Shown here piece after piece: positions 47,720 to 56,597 of a DNA stretch of 64,000 nucleotides. Source of the stretch: Pelagibacterium sediminicola (GTDB lineage Bacteria; Pseudomonadota; Alphaproteobacteria; Rhizobiales; Devosiaceae); assembly GCF_003390885.1 (NCBI RefSeq), contig NZ_QMEL01000003.1, positions 62,001 through 126,000 of the forward strand. The letters run 5' to 3'. Made by a program: the position numbers and the translations under genes. The notes under the pieces were generated by a model. That model was not told where the DNA came from and searched no databases. It saw only the letters and a program-made list of their open reading frames with translations. The first letter of the stretch is position 1; every line of letters starts with the position of its first letter.

Positions 47720-48469
47720 TTATGTAAATTGTCGCGCGGCGAGCGCGCCGATGGCCGAGAGTTCGGACCTGATCCGACGCGCAAGGGAAACCGCGCCCGG
47801 CGTGTCGCCGTGCAGACAGATCGAGGCTGCGTCGGAACGAAGCGTAGTGCCGTCGAGAGCTTCTATCTCCCCCGTTTCCGCAAGAAGCAGACACCGCACC
47901 ACCACCTGTTCGTCATCGTGGATGACCGCGCCATCGCGCGTCCGGGGTGCCAGAAGGCCGTCCGGGGTATAGGCGCGGTCGGCATAGGCTTCGAGGATGG
48001 TTTCGAGCCCAAGGCGTTGCGCCGCGCGGTGCTGGGCGGAATTTTCGAGCACCAGCGCAGCCAGATGCGGATGCCTTTTCTTGATGGAGGCAAAGACGGT
48101 TTCGGCCAGCGCGTCGTCTTCGGCGGCCATGTTGGCCAGCGCGCCGTGGAGCTTGAAATAGGCGAGCGGCACGCCTTCCGCCGTGGCGATCGCGGCGAGC
48201 CTGCCGATCTGGCGAACGGTTTCAGCCGCGATCGCTTCGGGGGGCAGGGAAAGACGGCGGCGGCCGAAATGTTCGGGGTCATCGAACCCCGGATGTGCCC
48301 CGGCCCTCACGCCATTGGCGCGTGCCGCGACCAGTGCGGCGCGCATGGTCTTTTCGTTCCCTGCATGTCCGCCACAGGCGATGGAGGCGCTCGTGACGAT
48401 GGCCAGCAGGGCTTCGTCATTGCCCAACCCCTCGCCCAGATCGGCATTGAGATCGAGTTGCCGGATCAT
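47720..48469 (-). CDS. pxpA: 5-oxoprolinase subunit A (LamB/YcsF family)
   Basis: With PxpB and PxpC it forms the ATP-dependent bacterial 5-oxoprolinase that opens pyroglutamate to glutamate. 249 residues with LDLNADLGEGLGNDEALLAIVTSASIACGGHAGN, RAGAHPGFDDPEHFGRR, YFKLHGALAN and SICLHGDTPGAV, all typical of the LamB/YcsF TIM-barrel-like fold. Last of three genes linked by four-base ATGA overlaps in the order pxpB-pxpC-pxpA. Confidence 0.93.
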   Translation of the reverse strand: MIRQLDLNADLGEGLGNDEALLAIVTSASIACGGHAGNEKTMRAALVAARANGVRAGAHPGFDDPEHFGRRRLSLPPEAIAAETVRQIGRLAAIATAEGVPLAYFKLHGALANMAAEDDALAETVFASIKKRHPHLAALVLENSAQHRAAQRLGLETILEAYADRAYTPDGLLAPRTRDGAVIHDDEQVVVRCLLLAETGEIEALDGTTLRSDAASICLHGDTPGAVSLARRIRSELSAIGALAARQFT

Positions 48470-49377
48470 AGCGTTCCTTTCAGCGCGGCCTGCGCCGCCT
48501 CGACGGTTACCGGCTGGAAGCGTACCATCCTGCCCGAACGGATCTGGGCGAACCGGTCGAGATCGGCGGAAATGACGGTCGCGATGCGGGGGTAGCCGCC
48601 GGTCGGCTGGTGATCGCGCAACAGGACGATAGGTGTGCCATCCCCGAGAATTTGAATATCGCCGGGCACGATGGAATCGGAAACCAGTGAAAGGATATTT
48701 GCGTCGGTGAATACGCCTGCCGCATCCTTGAGGCGAACGCCCATGCGATCCATGCGGGCGGTTATCTGGAATTGGGTGGAGATGAAAGACGATCTTGCCG
48801 TTTCGGGGAAAAGATCGGCGTGGACGCTCCAGGTTACGCGGATCGGGTCGGAAAGCTGGTGCTGCCCGGAGACTGTGTGGATGGTCTCCGGGACACTGCT
48901 GCCATCAAGGGGGACGAGCGCCAGTTCGTCCCCTGCCCTCAGCGCCCTGCCCTCATATCCGCCCAGCCCGACAACCGCGTTGGTCGAGCGGCTGCCCATG
49001 ACCGGCGCGCAATCGATCTGCTTTTCAAACCGGATATAGCCGTAATTGCCCCAGGGGCCGGTGGTGATATCGATCACATCGCCGTCTGTGAGGTTGAGCG
49101 CCAAAGGCCATTGGCGGGGCTCGCCGTTGAGGGTCAACCCGAACTGGCCGCCCGCAAAGCCTGCGGTGCAATCGGTGCCGGAATAGCGCAAGCCGAGGCC
49201 GGCCGAGGTGAACTCCAGCGCCGCCCCGGCAGCCTTTCCGGCGAGGGCGCCGGCCAGTCGATAGGCGGACCTGTCGAGCGCGCCCGAGGCGCTGATGCCA
49301 TGGATAAGCTGGCCGGGACGCCCAAGATCCTGCACCGTTACCAGCGGGCCGGCACGCAGAATGGTGAGCGTACTCAT
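48466..49377 (-). CDS. pxpC: 5-oxoprolinase subunit C (biotin-dependent carboxyltransferase-like)
   Basis: 303 residues, family also called KipA or AHS2/urea amidolyase-related. It starts MSTLTILRAGPLVTVQDLGRPGQLIHGISASGALD, a diagnostic N-terminus, and ends with VLLRDHQPTGGYPRIATVISADLDRFAQ. Despite its annotation as carboxyltransferase-like no biotin is involved. It overlaps pxpB at its start and pxpA at its end by four bases each. A longer open frame upstream is a shadow of pxpB. Confidence 0.92.
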   Translation of the reverse strand: MSTLTILRAGPLVTVQDLGRPGQLIHGISASGALDRSAYRLAGALAGKAAGAALEFTSAGLGLRYSGTDCTAGFAGGQFGLTLNGEPRQWPLALNLTDGDVIDITTGPWGNYGYIRFEKQIDCAPVMGSRSTNAVVGLGGYEGRALRAGDELALVPLDGSSVPETIHTVSGQHQLSDPIRVTWSVHADLFPETARSSFISTQFQITARMDRMGVRLKDAAGVFTDANILSLVSDSIVPGDIQILGDGTPIVLLRDHQPTGGYPRIATVISADLDRFAQIRSGRMVRFQPVTVEAAQAALKGTL

Positions 49378-50033
49378 GCCATAGCCTCGAAGATTACCGA
49401 GTCTCCGGCCCGCAACAGCGTTGGTGGTGTTCCCGCTGGGTCGAAGTTGGAAAAATCGGTGCGCCCGATGACGTGCCAGCCCGTGGGGATCGGCGTCGAT
49501 GTGATCGCGGTCTGACCCGCCGCGAACAGAACGCTGCCCGGTGGCACGCGGTCGCGTACCGCGTTGCGGCGCGGCAGGCGCATGTCCTCGGCGTGGAGCC
49601 CGCAATAAACGAAGCCCGGCGCAAAGCCGGTCGCCAGAATCCGCAAGGGCGCGCCATTGTGCCGGGCGATAAATGTGTGGCTATCCATTCCCAACGCTTC
49701 GGCTACGGCATCGAGATCGGGGCCGTCCGCGCCGCCAAACCGGATGGCGATGGAATAGGACCGGGTTTCGCCGGCATCATCGCGGCGCCGCGAGATGGCG
49801 AGACGCAGTTCCGCCGAAAGCCCGGTAAACGTGATCCTCGTGGGATCGTAAAGCAGCAGTACCGAAACGAGATTGGGCACGATTTCGGTTACACCCGGCA
49901 GGCGCGCATCTTCCGCCGTGCGCGCAAAGGCCACCACCGCCGAGGTGGCCTCGTCCCCAATCCGGTCAGAAAACCGGACCAGCAGTGCGCTGTCGCCGAG
50001 CGGGACGATCCGCGGAATGGGAAGATCGGGCAC
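49374..50033 (-). CDS. pxpB: 5-oxoprolinase subunit B (KipI family)
   Basis: 219 residues beginning PDLPIPRIVPLGDSALLVRFSD, with HTFIARHNGAPLRILATGFAPGFVYCGLHAEDMRLPRR and PPGSVLFAAGQTAITSTPIPTGWHVIGRTD, hallmarks of AHS1/KipI. The GTG at 50033 has a near-perfect AAGGAGG site, which decides it against an upstream ATG at 50102. Promoter-proximal gene of the pxp operon; divergent from the small membrane protein at 50135. Confidence 0.92.
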   Translation of the reverse strand: MPDLPIPRIVPLGDSALLVRFSDRIGDEATSAVVAFARTAEDARLPGVTEIVPNLVSVLLLYDPTRITFTGLSAELRLAISRRRDDAGETRSYSIAIRFGGADGPDLDAVAEALGMDSHTFIARHNGAPLRILATGFAPGFVYCGLHAEDMRLPRRNAVRDRVPPGSVLFAAGQTAITSTPIPTGWHVIGRTDFSNFDPAGTPPTLLRAGDSVIFEAMA

Positions 50034-50134
50034 CCTTGCCTCCTTGTTCGGATTTTGGCGTATCCCGCTGCACTTGCAATGACAAGCCAAACGCGAGACC
50101 ATTCCCGGCGTTGAAGGCTACAGGGAGGATCGAG

Positions 50135-50344
50135 ATGGGAAACATGCGCCTTTTGCTGATCGCTGCCGCCATTCTCGTTGCGGTCGTGGCCCTCCTGACG
50201 CTCGATCTATCCGCTACCGAATTCGGCATCGTCCTTCTGGGCGGCGCGGCGGCGGTCGCGGTTGTCATGTTCTTTCTCACCCGGCGGCGCTACCAGCGCA
50301 TGACGGATGCGGAAAAGGACAGCCGCGAGCCGCCCGAACTCTAG
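50135..50344 (+). CDS. Small two-helix membrane protein, unknown function
   Basis: 69 residues. Helix 1 is about residues 4-23 (MRLLLIAAAILVAVVALLTL), helix 2 about 29-47 (FGIVLLGGAAAVAVVMFFLT), followed by a basic-acidic tail RRRYQRMTDAEKDSREPPEL. AGGGAGG sits 7 bases before the ATG, so it is very likely translated. I do not recognise a family. It is divergent from pxpB and separated from the next small gene by DNA containing dispersed repeats. Confidence 0.65.
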   Translation: MGNMRLLLIAAAILVAVVALLTLDLSATEFGIVLLGGAAAVAVVMFFLTRRRYQRMTDAEKDSREPPEL

Positions 50345-50353
50345 ATCGCATCG

Positions 50354-50398
50354 TGTTTTGATGGAAACGGCATGGCTTCCGGTTTTCGCCGGAGAAGC
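50354..50398. repeat. Two dispersed repeat fragments
   Basis: GTTTTGATGGAAACGGC (50355-50371), whose reverse complement reappears at 58028-58044, followed by a degenerate CCGG-TTTTC-GCCGGAG palindrome (50375-50394). GTTTCC/GGAAAC-containing fragments are frequent intergenic mosaics in Rhizobiales. Confidence 0.5.
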
Positions 50399-50506
50399 AA
50401 GAGCGCTTCGCGGTTGCCGCCAGATGGATGGCCGGGCATCGCTTTAATTCAAATGCTGACGGTGTTGTTTGCCACCGTTTTCATTCTTGGGCGTAGCTTT
50501 CGCGCC

Positions 50507-50746
50507 ATGCAGACAGATCGAGACATCGACGTGCCCGAACGGGCTCTTTGCGGACAGGCCGATGCCGTGTTCGACATCCTGACGCGCACCGGCAGCCTGC
50601 CGGTCGAGTTGAGCCTGTCGATCGAGGAAATCCTCGAACGCGCCTGGGAAATCGCTTATCGCCGTCAGGAGGCAGCGCTGGCCCCGGTGATCGATCTCGC
50701 CGCGTTCCGCGCGGCGCGGGTCCGCACCGAAAGCTCGAACACATAA
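50507..50746 (+). CDS. Small hypothetical protein
   Basis: 79 residues from the ATG at 50507: acidic and helical (VPERALCGQADAVFDILTRTGSLPVELSLSIEEILERAWEIAYRRQEAALAPVIDLAAFRAARVR). No family is recognised and no hydrophobic segment is present. Start choice is uncertain: ATG at 50453 would add an 18-residue hydrophobic leader MLTVLFATVFILGRSFRA. Kept because the amino acid composition and GC-rich third positions look coding and no other frame competes. Confidence 0.5.
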   Translation: MQTDRDIDVPERALCGQADAVFDILTRTGSLPVELSLSIEEILERAWEIAYRRQEAALAPVIDLAAFRAARVRTESSNT

Positions 50747-50821
50747 TTTTCCCGGCGTTGTATCGCCGCCCCTGCCGGTCTAGATTGCCTTGATCGCTGC
50801 CCGTTGCGCAAGGCGTCCGCC

Positions 50822-51691
50822 ATGGCGTTTGAAATCGCTGAACCTTCCGCGCCCCGCATCGGCGTCGCCCTGGGGGGCGGTGCGGCACGTGGTCTGTCCC
50901 ATATCCCCTATATCGAAGCGATGGACGAGATGGGGCTTTACCCCTCCGCCATCGCCGGCACTTCCATCGGCGCGCTGATCGGTGCGGGCTGGGCAGCTGG
51001 CATGACCGGGGCGGAATTGCGTTCCTACGCGCTCGAGGTGTTGGGCAGCTTCCAGCTTATCGCCGGAACCGTGTGGAACGCCCACCAGCCCAGCCTCGTG
51101 GGACTGCTCAAGAACGGGCTGAGCTTTCAGGTGGACGCGCAGAGCATCACCGAGGCGTTCCTGCCCGAAGGATTTCCCGAAACGTTCGCGGAGCTGAAAA
51201 TACCGTTCGTGACCGTGGCGGCGGATTATTATTCCTGGGAGCAGATCGTCTTCGCCTCCGGCCCGCTCAGGCGCGCCATCGCGGCGTCCCTTGCCATTCC
51301 GGCCGCGTTCAAGCCCGTGGTCTTTGAAGGGCGTACCTATATCGATGGCGGGGTCATCAACCCGGTTCCGATCGATCAGGTTCTGGACAAGAGCGACATC
51401 GTCGTTGCCATCGACGTCAATGGCAGCCCCGAACCCGGCGAGGACGACGTGCCGCCGGGGCTGGTCGATATCGGGTTCGTGGCCACCCAGATCATGACCC
51501 AGACGATCGTCGATGCCCATATCGAGAAATACCCTCCCGACATCTACGTGCGCCCCTCGGTCAATCCGTTCGGGCTGATGGAGTTCTGGCGGGTCCGGGA
51601 ATTGATCGAAATGGCGGAGGGCGACAAGGATCGGTTCAAGCGCGCGCTCGAGGAAAAGCTGGAAAATTTCGAGCGTAACGGCTCGGGTTAA
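50822..51691 (+). CDS. Patatin-like phospholipase family protein
   Basis: A 289-residue lipid acyl hydrolase-like protein. The patatin dyad is present: the oxyanion loop GVALGGGAARGLSHIPYIEAMDE (about 15-37), the nucleophile elbow GTSIGALIG, and the Asp in YIDGGVINPVP. It resembles the RssA-type bacterial group whose substrates are membrane lipids. The stop codon is followed directly by a fragment of a multicopper oxidase gene, so the right border of this gene is also the left border of the copper island. Confidence 0.88.
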   Translation: MAFEIAEPSAPRIGVALGGGAARGLSHIPYIEAMDEMGLYPSAIAGTSIGALIGAGWAAGMTGAELRSYALEVLGSFQLIAGTVWNAHQPSLVGLLKNGLSFQVDAQSITEAFLPEGFPETFAELKIPFVTVAADYYSWEQIVFASGPLRRAIAASLAIPAAFKPVVFEGRTYIDGGVINPVPIDQVLDKSDIVVAIDVNGSPEPGEDDVPPGLVDIGFVATQIMTQTIVDAHIEKYPPDIYVRPSVNPFGLMEFWRVRELIEMAEGDKDRFKRALEEKLENFERNGSG

Positions 51692-51692
51692 G

Positions 51693-51785
51693 GTGGCCGC
51701 GCGCTGGATGCTGCATTGCCAACACATGCCGCATCTCGAGACCGGCATGATGGCCGAGTTCGCGGCCAGCACTAAGAGTGCCTAA
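51693..51785 (+). pseudogene. Multicopper oxidase, C-terminal remnant
   Basis: Read from 51693 this frame gives ARWMLHCQHMPHLETGMMAEF and ends SAAA-like at a TAA (51783-51785). It matches the end of copper oxidases, where a His-Cys-His ... His ... Met set binds the type 1 and trinuclear copper. Only ~30 codons survive, the upstream part is the patatin gene, and the usual HCH is altered to HCQH. It looks like what is left after a deletion or integration next to the copper ATPase. No start or ribosome site. Confidence 0.7.
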
Positions 51786-51910
51786 CAAAACCAGAGATGG
51801 CCACGATGGGAACCATATCCGTCTGGCGATCGTCTCTTTATATTCCAGCGATTGGCGCGCGCAGAGCACGTGAAACGCAGGCTGAGGATCAAATACCGGA
51901 AGGCGTGGAC

Positions 51911-54301
51911 ATGACCGGCAAGACCCAAAACGATCACCCGAAACATACTGGCCATTCGGCCGGGGAGCATGTGCATGAACACGCGGCCGTTGCCCCGGAC
52001 AGCGGCCATAAGGTCAAGGACCCGGTCTGCGGCATGATGGTCGATCCCCACACGACCCGGCACAAAGCCGAGCATGCCGGTCGACCTTATTATTTCTGTT
52101 CGGCGGGTTGCCGCGCGAAGTTCCTGGCCGATCCGGCACGTTATCTCGATCCGGCTGTCGCGGCGGCCAGGGCCGAGCCTGTTCCTGAGGGGACGATCTA
52201 TACCTGTCCAATGCATCCGGAAATCCGGCAGGTCGGTCCCGGATCCTGCCCGATCTGCGGCATGGCACTGGAGCCGGTGCTGGTCAGCCTTGAGGCGGAG
52301 CCGAATGTCGAACTGATCGACATGACGCGGCGATTCTGGATCGGATTTGCGCTCGCAATTCCGGTGTTCGTCCTGGAAATGGGCGGACATCTTTTCGGAT
52401 TTACCCACGCCATCGGCCAGCAGGTGTCAAACTGGCTGCAACTGATCCTCGCCACGCCGGTGGTGCTTTGGGCGGGGTGGCCATTCTTCCAGCGCGGCTG
52501 GCAATCGCTGGTCAACCGCAGCCTCAACATGTTCACCCTCATTGCCTTGGGCACCGGGGCGGCCTGGATCTACAGTATCGTCGCCACGCTGGTGCCGGGC
52601 ATCTTTCCCGACGCGTTCCGCCAACACGACGGCTCGGTCGCAGTCTATTTCGAGGCGGCGGCAGTCATCACCGTGCTGGTCCTGCTCGGGCAGGTTCTGG
52701 AGTTGCGCGCACGCGAAAGCACAAGCGGCGCGATCCGCGCGCTGCTCGATCTTGCCCCCAGGGTAGCCCGGATCATTCGTGACGACGGCACCGAGGAAGA
52801 GGTTCAGCTCGACAGCGTTCAGGCCGGCGACCGTCTGCGGGTCCGGCCGGGCGAGAAGGTGCCGGTCGATGGCGAGGTGCTGGAAGGCCGCAGCGCCGTC
52901 GATGAATCGATGGTGACGGGCGAATCGATGCCGGTGACCAAAGAGGTCGGTGCGTTGGCTATCGGCGGCACCATGAACCAGTCGGGAGCGCTGGTGATCG
53001 AGGCGAAAAGGGTTGGCCGCGACACCATGCTGTCGCAGATCGTCCAGCTAGTCGCCGAGGCGCAGCGAAGCCGTGCGCCGATCCAGCGGTTGGCCGATCA
53101 GGTTTCGGGCTGGTTCGTGCCGACGGTGATCGTGGTCGCGGTCCTTGCCTTTATCGCCTGGTCGGTCTGGGGACCGGAGCCGCGCTTTTCCTTCGGCCTG
53201 ATCGCCGCCGTGTCGGTGTTGATCATCGCCTGTCCCTGTGCACTCGGGCTTGCAACGCCGATGTCGATCATGGTCGGCGTCGGGCGCGGCGCACAGTCGG
53301 GCGTGCTGATCAAGAATGCCGAAGCGTTGGAGCATATGGAGAAGATCGACACCATCATCGTCGACAAGACCGGAACCCTGACCGAAGGGCGCCCCGCGGT
53401 TACCGCCATCGTGCCCACACCGGGGTTTTCCGAGGACGAAGCCCTGCGCCTTGCCGCGAGCGTCGAACGCGCCAGCGAGCATCCTCTGGCGCTGGCCATC
53501 CTGCGCGCCGCCGAGGAGCGCGCGATCGCGACCGCGCCGGTGGCGGATTTCGACTCACCCACCGGCAAGGGCGCCTATGGTACGGTGGAGGGCAAGCATA
53601 TACCCCTTGGCAATGCGAAATTCCTTGCCGAGCAGGGCGTCGATGTCGCACCGCTCGCCGATGAGGCCGACCGGCTTCGCAAGGATGGGGCGACCGCGAT
53701 CTTCATGGGGGTGGATGGCCGCGTCGCCGCCATCTTCGCCATCGCCGATCCGGTCAAGCCCTCGACGCCCGAGGCGCTGGCCGCCCTGAAGGCACAAGGC
53801 ATCCGCGTGGTCATGTTGACCGGCGACAACTGGACAACGGCAAAGGCAGTCGCGCGCCAGCTTGGTATCGACGAGGTCGAGGCCGAAGTGCTGCCCGATC
53901 AAAAAAGCGCGGTCGTTCAGCGGCACAAGGCGGCCGGAGAGGTGGTGGCAATGGCGGGCGACGGCGTCAACGATGCCCCGGCACTGGCCGCCGCCGATGT
54001 CGGCATCGCCATGGGCACCGGCACCGATGTGGCGATGGAAAGCGCGGGCGTCACCCTGCTCAAGGGCGATCTGACCGGTATCGTCCGCGCCCGCCGACTG
54101 TCGCGGGCGGTGATGGGCAACATCCGCCAGAACCTGTTTTTCGCTTTTATCTACAATGCGCTCGGCGTGCCGGTAGCAGCGGGGGTGCTGTATCCGTTCT
54201 TTGGTATCCTGCTGTCGCCGATCATCGCCGCAGCCGCCATGGCGCTGTCTTCGGTCAGCGTCATCGCCAATGCAGCAAGGCTGCGAAGAGTGAAGCTGTG
54301 A
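51911..54301 (+). CDS. copA: Copper-translocating P-type ATPase (P1B-1) with YHS and heavy-metal-binding N-terminus
   Basis: Exports Cu(I) from the cytoplasm. 796 residues. Instead of ferredoxin-like HMA domains the N-terminus has a His-rich leader ([17 protein letters not shown]), a YHS domain ([20 protein letters not shown] ... [12 protein letters not shown]) and a heavy-metal-binding domain ([22 protein letters not shown]). The core has TGES, the CPC ion motif (C441-P-C443 in [11 protein letters not shown]), phosphorylation site DKTGT (D485), SEHPLA and [10 protein letters not shown]. Late helices with FIYNALG and AMALSS match the Cu(I) class. ATG at 51911 has GGAAGG upstream. Confidence 0.94.
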   Translation: MTGKTQNDHPKHTGHSAGEHVHEHAAVAPDSGHKVKDPVCGMMVDPHTTRHKAEHAGRPYYFCSAGCRAKFLADPARYLDPAVAAARAEPVPEGTIYTCPMHPEIRQVGPGSCPICGMALEPVLVSLEAEPNVELIDMTRRFWIGFALAIPVFVLEMGGHLFGFTHAIGQQVSNWLQLILATPVVLWAGWPFFQRGWQSLVNRSLNMFTLIALGTGAAWIYSIVATLVPGIFPDAFRQHDGSVAVYFEAAAVITVLVLLGQVLELRARESTSGAIRALLDLAPRVARIIRDDGTEEEVQLDSVQAGDRLRVRPGEKVPVDGEVLEGRSAVDESMVTGESMPVTKEVGALAIGGTMNQSGALVIEAKRVGRDTMLSQIVQLVAEAQRSRAPIQRLADQVSGWFVPTVIVVAVLAFIAWSVWGPEPRFSFGLIAAVSVLIIACPCALGLATPMSIMVGVGRGAQSGVLIKNAEALEHMEKIDTIIVDKTGTLTEGRPAVTAIVPTPGFSEDEALRLAASVERASEHPLALAILRAAEERAIATAPVADFDSPTGKGAYGTVEGKHIPLGNAKFLAEQGVDVAPLADEADRLRKDGATAIFMGVDGRVAAIFAIADPVKPSTPEALAALKAQGIRVVMLTGDNWTTAKAVARQLGIDEVEAEVLPDQKSAVVQRHKAAGEVVAMAGDGVNDAPALAAADVGIAMGTGTDVAMESAGVTLLKGDLTGIVRARRLSRAVMGNIRQNLFFAFIYNALGVPVAAGVLYPFFGILLSPIIAAAAMALSSVSVIANAARLRRVKL

Positions 54302-54406
54302 TGATGGCGGCGGTATCGTCCCCATCCCGCGCGGGTGCCTGTTCACCCCGTCCGGCCTCGCCTCAGAACTGGCGAGACGATGCAATCCATGCAATGAGGC
54401 TTGAAG

Positions 54407-54892
54407 ATGAAAAATGATAGTAACATCAGCCGGCGCAGCATTCTGGCCGCAGTCGGCGCCCTTCCCCTGCTGTTGACCGTGACACGCATGGGATATGCTG
54501 ACACATTGCCCCTTGTGATGGTCACCAAGGATCCCTCCTGCGGCTGCTGCGATGGATGGGCTGCGCATATCGAATCCGCGGGCTTTCCGGTACGGGTCGT
54601 GGAATCCGCAGACATGGCCAGTGTCAAGCAACGGTTAGGCATTCCGGCCGAACTGGCATCGTGCCACACCGCCGAGGTGGACGGCTATGTGATCGAGGGC
54701 CATGCGCCTGCCGTTGCCATCCACCGCCTGCTGGCCGAGCGGCCCAAGGCGAGGGGACTGGCCGTTCCCGGCATGCCTGCCGGATCGCCCGGCATGGACT
54801 TCCCGGGCATCGATCCCCTGCCCTATGAAGCGTTCCTCTTCGGCCCGGCCACCCGGACCTTCGGGCGCTTTCTCGGTTCGCAGGAAATTTGA
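54407..54892 (+). CDS. DUF411 periplasmic metal-binding protein (Tat-exported)
   Basis: 161 residues with a twin-arginine signal (SRRSILAAVGALPLLLTV) and the DUF411 core: MVTKDPSCGCCDGWAAHIES, RLGIPAELASCHTAEVDGYVIEGHAPAVAIHRLLAERP, and GLAVPGMPAGSPGMDFPG. The C-x-C-C cluster and SCHT are likely metal ligands. Members are frequent in copper and silver resistance clusters but the molecular role is unproven. ATG at 54407 is preferred to the TTG at 54401; GAGG is 7 bases ahead. It follows the copper ATPase by 105 bases. Confidence 0.85.
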   Translation: MKNDSNISRRSILAAVGALPLLLTVTRMGYADTLPLVMVTKDPSCGCCDGWAAHIESAGFPVRVVESADMASVKQRLGIPAELASCHTAEVDGYVIEGHAPAVAIHRLLAERPKARGLAVPGMPAGSPGMDFPGIDPLPYEAFLFGPATRTFGRFLGSQEI

Positions 54893-54897
54893 CACGG

Positions 54898-54911
54898 GCC
54901 TGCCGGCAGGC
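54898..54911. terminator. 14-bp palindrome after the DUF411 gene
   Basis: GCCTGCCGGCAGGC, flanked by CACGG and CCGTG that can extend a stem across it. Six bases after the stop codon. No U tract; possible terminator or 3'-end hairpin. Confidence 0.35.
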
Positions 54912-54986
54912 GACTCCGTGCCACCTTTGTGGGCCGATGACCGCCAGAGCAGGTCAGTATTTGGCGGAATCGTCGAGATTCCCGCA

Positions 54987-55104
54987 ATTGCGGCAGGTTC
55001 GGTCTGGACCCCGGGAATGAATCCCGGGAAGGCAAGCGGGAATAGGGCCGGTATCGGCCAAAACCACCAATGTCATTCCGGCACTCGTTCCCGGAATCTA
55101 GTGC
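54987..55104. repeat. Left 118-bp direct repeat flanking the polysaccharide genes
   Basis: Contains CCCGGGA-ATGAA-TCCCGGG (55010-55028) and TTCCGG...CCGGAA (about 55076-55096), with ATTGCGGC at its start and CACCAATGTCATTCC before the second hairpin. Aligns without gaps to 57887-58004 at an offset of exactly 2,900 bp; about 100 of 118 positions match by eye. Related to the ATTGTCA palindrome family. Confidence 0.8.
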
Positions 55105-55143
55105 GTTTCCAGGATAAGTTGCGCCCACCTATCCTGGAAACGC
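55103..55143. repeat. 14-bp-arm inverted repeat, GTTTCC/GGAAAC type
   Basis: GCGTTTCCAGGATA (55103-55116), 13-base loop, TATCCTGGAAACGC (55130-55143), perfect arms followed by TCTA. It ends one base before the stop codon of the beta-helix gene. This motif (AGCGTTTCC ... GGAAACGCT) is a common Rhizobiales intergenic repeat and could serve as a 3'-end hairpin. Confidence 0.7.
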
Positions 55144-55144
55144 T

Positions 55145-56470
55145 CTAAAAAATGCTGTTGTCCCTTACGGCAATATTCCCATAGTTCTCGGTATTAATGG
55201 TCAGATCTGCAGTCACAATCTCCCGCCACTGGGTGCCGACGATTGCATGATGCCGGGAACCCGAGACGAGGTTTCCACTGATGCGGGCGTGGCCAGCATC
55301 CGGAACCACACTCACCGCAATGCCAACATCACAACCACGGACCAGATTTTCGCTTACGATGACGTCGCGCAGATAAGGTCCCCATCCTATCACGATGCCA
55401 GTGCCCGGCACGCCATCGACGACGTTTCCTGTAACGACCGCATCGGCTTCCGCTGCAATACCGTAAGGAACGACGTCAGGATTTGTTGGAGAATCCGCCT
55501 TCATGTCACGCACGATATTGCCGCTGCAGACGCACAACCGGCCACCATGATCGAAATTGGTAATCGATATGCCCGCTGCGCCGCGCTCGATCACGTTGTC
55601 GCTGATGATGGAGCCCGAGAAACCAAACTCGGAATAGATGGAGACTTCATCACTGTCGGCGCAATGATTGCCTGTCACGCGGGTATTATTGGTGGCATTC
55701 AACCGGATGGCCGAAAAGGCGCAATCGGTGATGGAGTTGTCAGAAACGCTGACACCATCGGCACGGAACACGTTGATGCCATTGCCATTCTGCCCGTTAC
55801 CACCGCCAACCCAGCCGATCTGGCTGATCCGGTTGCCAAACACGCGAGAGCCGTCCGCCCCGCTCTCATACCGCCAGATGCGAATGCCGCCATTGCCGCA
55901 CCGGGTTATGGTGTTGCCAAAAACGTCCAGTCCACGGCTGTCGGTGCAAAATATGCCCGTATTGCCGATATCGGACAGGATACAGTTTTCAATACGTCCC
56001 CCCACATCGTGCGCGTTGATCCCATTCCCTGCGGCATTCACGAGCCGGCAATCGCGAATGATGGCATCATTCGCTCCGGTCAACTCGAGTAGTGTCGATT
56101 GAGAGTCCCGTTGAACCTCTCCATCGAACGTCAAACCCTCAAGAGCCACCCGACCGCTCGCAGTGACCGAAAGGATCGAACTGCCATTTCGCACTCGGAG
56201 GACGGTTTGGCCCGAGCCACGGATTGTCACCGGGCTGGCGATCGTCGCCCCGTTGATCTCATATGACCCTGCGCCGATAAACAGCGGTTGCCGAAGTGAG
56301 GCTGCCGCATCGATGGCCATCTGCAGTGCTTGTGTCTGGTCCCCTCCCGACGGGTCCACGCCGAATGAACCCGCATCAACAAAGGGGTGGGCCAGCACGC
56401 TGTCGGACAGGGCCACGCTTGCCAGAGCAGCAGAGCCGCCTAGTAACAGGTTTCGGCGGGTGACAGTCAT
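55145..56470 (-). CDS. Tat-exported right-handed beta-helix protein (TIGR03808-like)
   Basis: 441 residues. Tat signal TRRNLLLGGSAALASVAL at the N-terminus, then a pectate-lyase-like domain (FGVDPSGGDQTQALQMAIDAAAS near 53) and about ten parallel beta-helix coils of the form xxNxIxxxGxxGIxxx (GNTGIFCTDSRGLDVFGNTITRCGNGGIRIW, for example). This fits the twin-arginine-translocated repeat family seen in Rhizobiales. The fold suggests carbohydrate binding or lyase activity. Start at 56470 has AAAGGA upstream. It is divergent from the ligase-like gene. Confidence 0.83.
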   Translation of the reverse strand: MTVTRRNLLLGGSAALASVALSDSVLAHPFVDAGSFGVDPSGGDQTQALQMAIDAAASLRQPLFIGAGSYEINGATIASPVTIRGSGQTVLRVRNGSSILSVTASGRVALEGLTFDGEVQRDSQSTLLELTGANDAIIRDCRLVNAAGNGINAHDVGGRIENCILSDIGNTGIFCTDSRGLDVFGNTITRCGNGGIRIWRYESGADGSRVFGNRISQIGWVGGGNGQNGNGINVFRADGVSVSDNSITDCAFSAIRLNATNNTRVTGNHCADSDEVSIYSEFGFSGSIISDNVIERGAAGISITNFDHGGRLCVCSGNIVRDMKADSPTNPDVVPYGIAAEADAVVTGNVVDGVPGTGIVIGWGPYLRDVIVSENLVRGCDVGIAVSVVPDAGHARISGNLVSGSRHHAIVGTQWREIVTADLTINTENYGNIAVRDNSIF

Positions 56471-56597
56471 TGCAATCCTTTCGGAATGTGTTGGCGTATC
56501 AGCGTCCCTGTTCCCGAATCCGTTCATACAATCAGTAAGTTAATGTCTCCTTCAGACCACGGGCCTAATCTTGGCAGCATTTCGGAATCATGCGTGA

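Noticed and set aside
51797-51910. Upstream extension of the copper ATPase (38 extra codons)
   Set aside because: The extension lacks family features and a ribosome site; the ATG at 51911 has GGAAGG at good distance and begins the His-rich leader.
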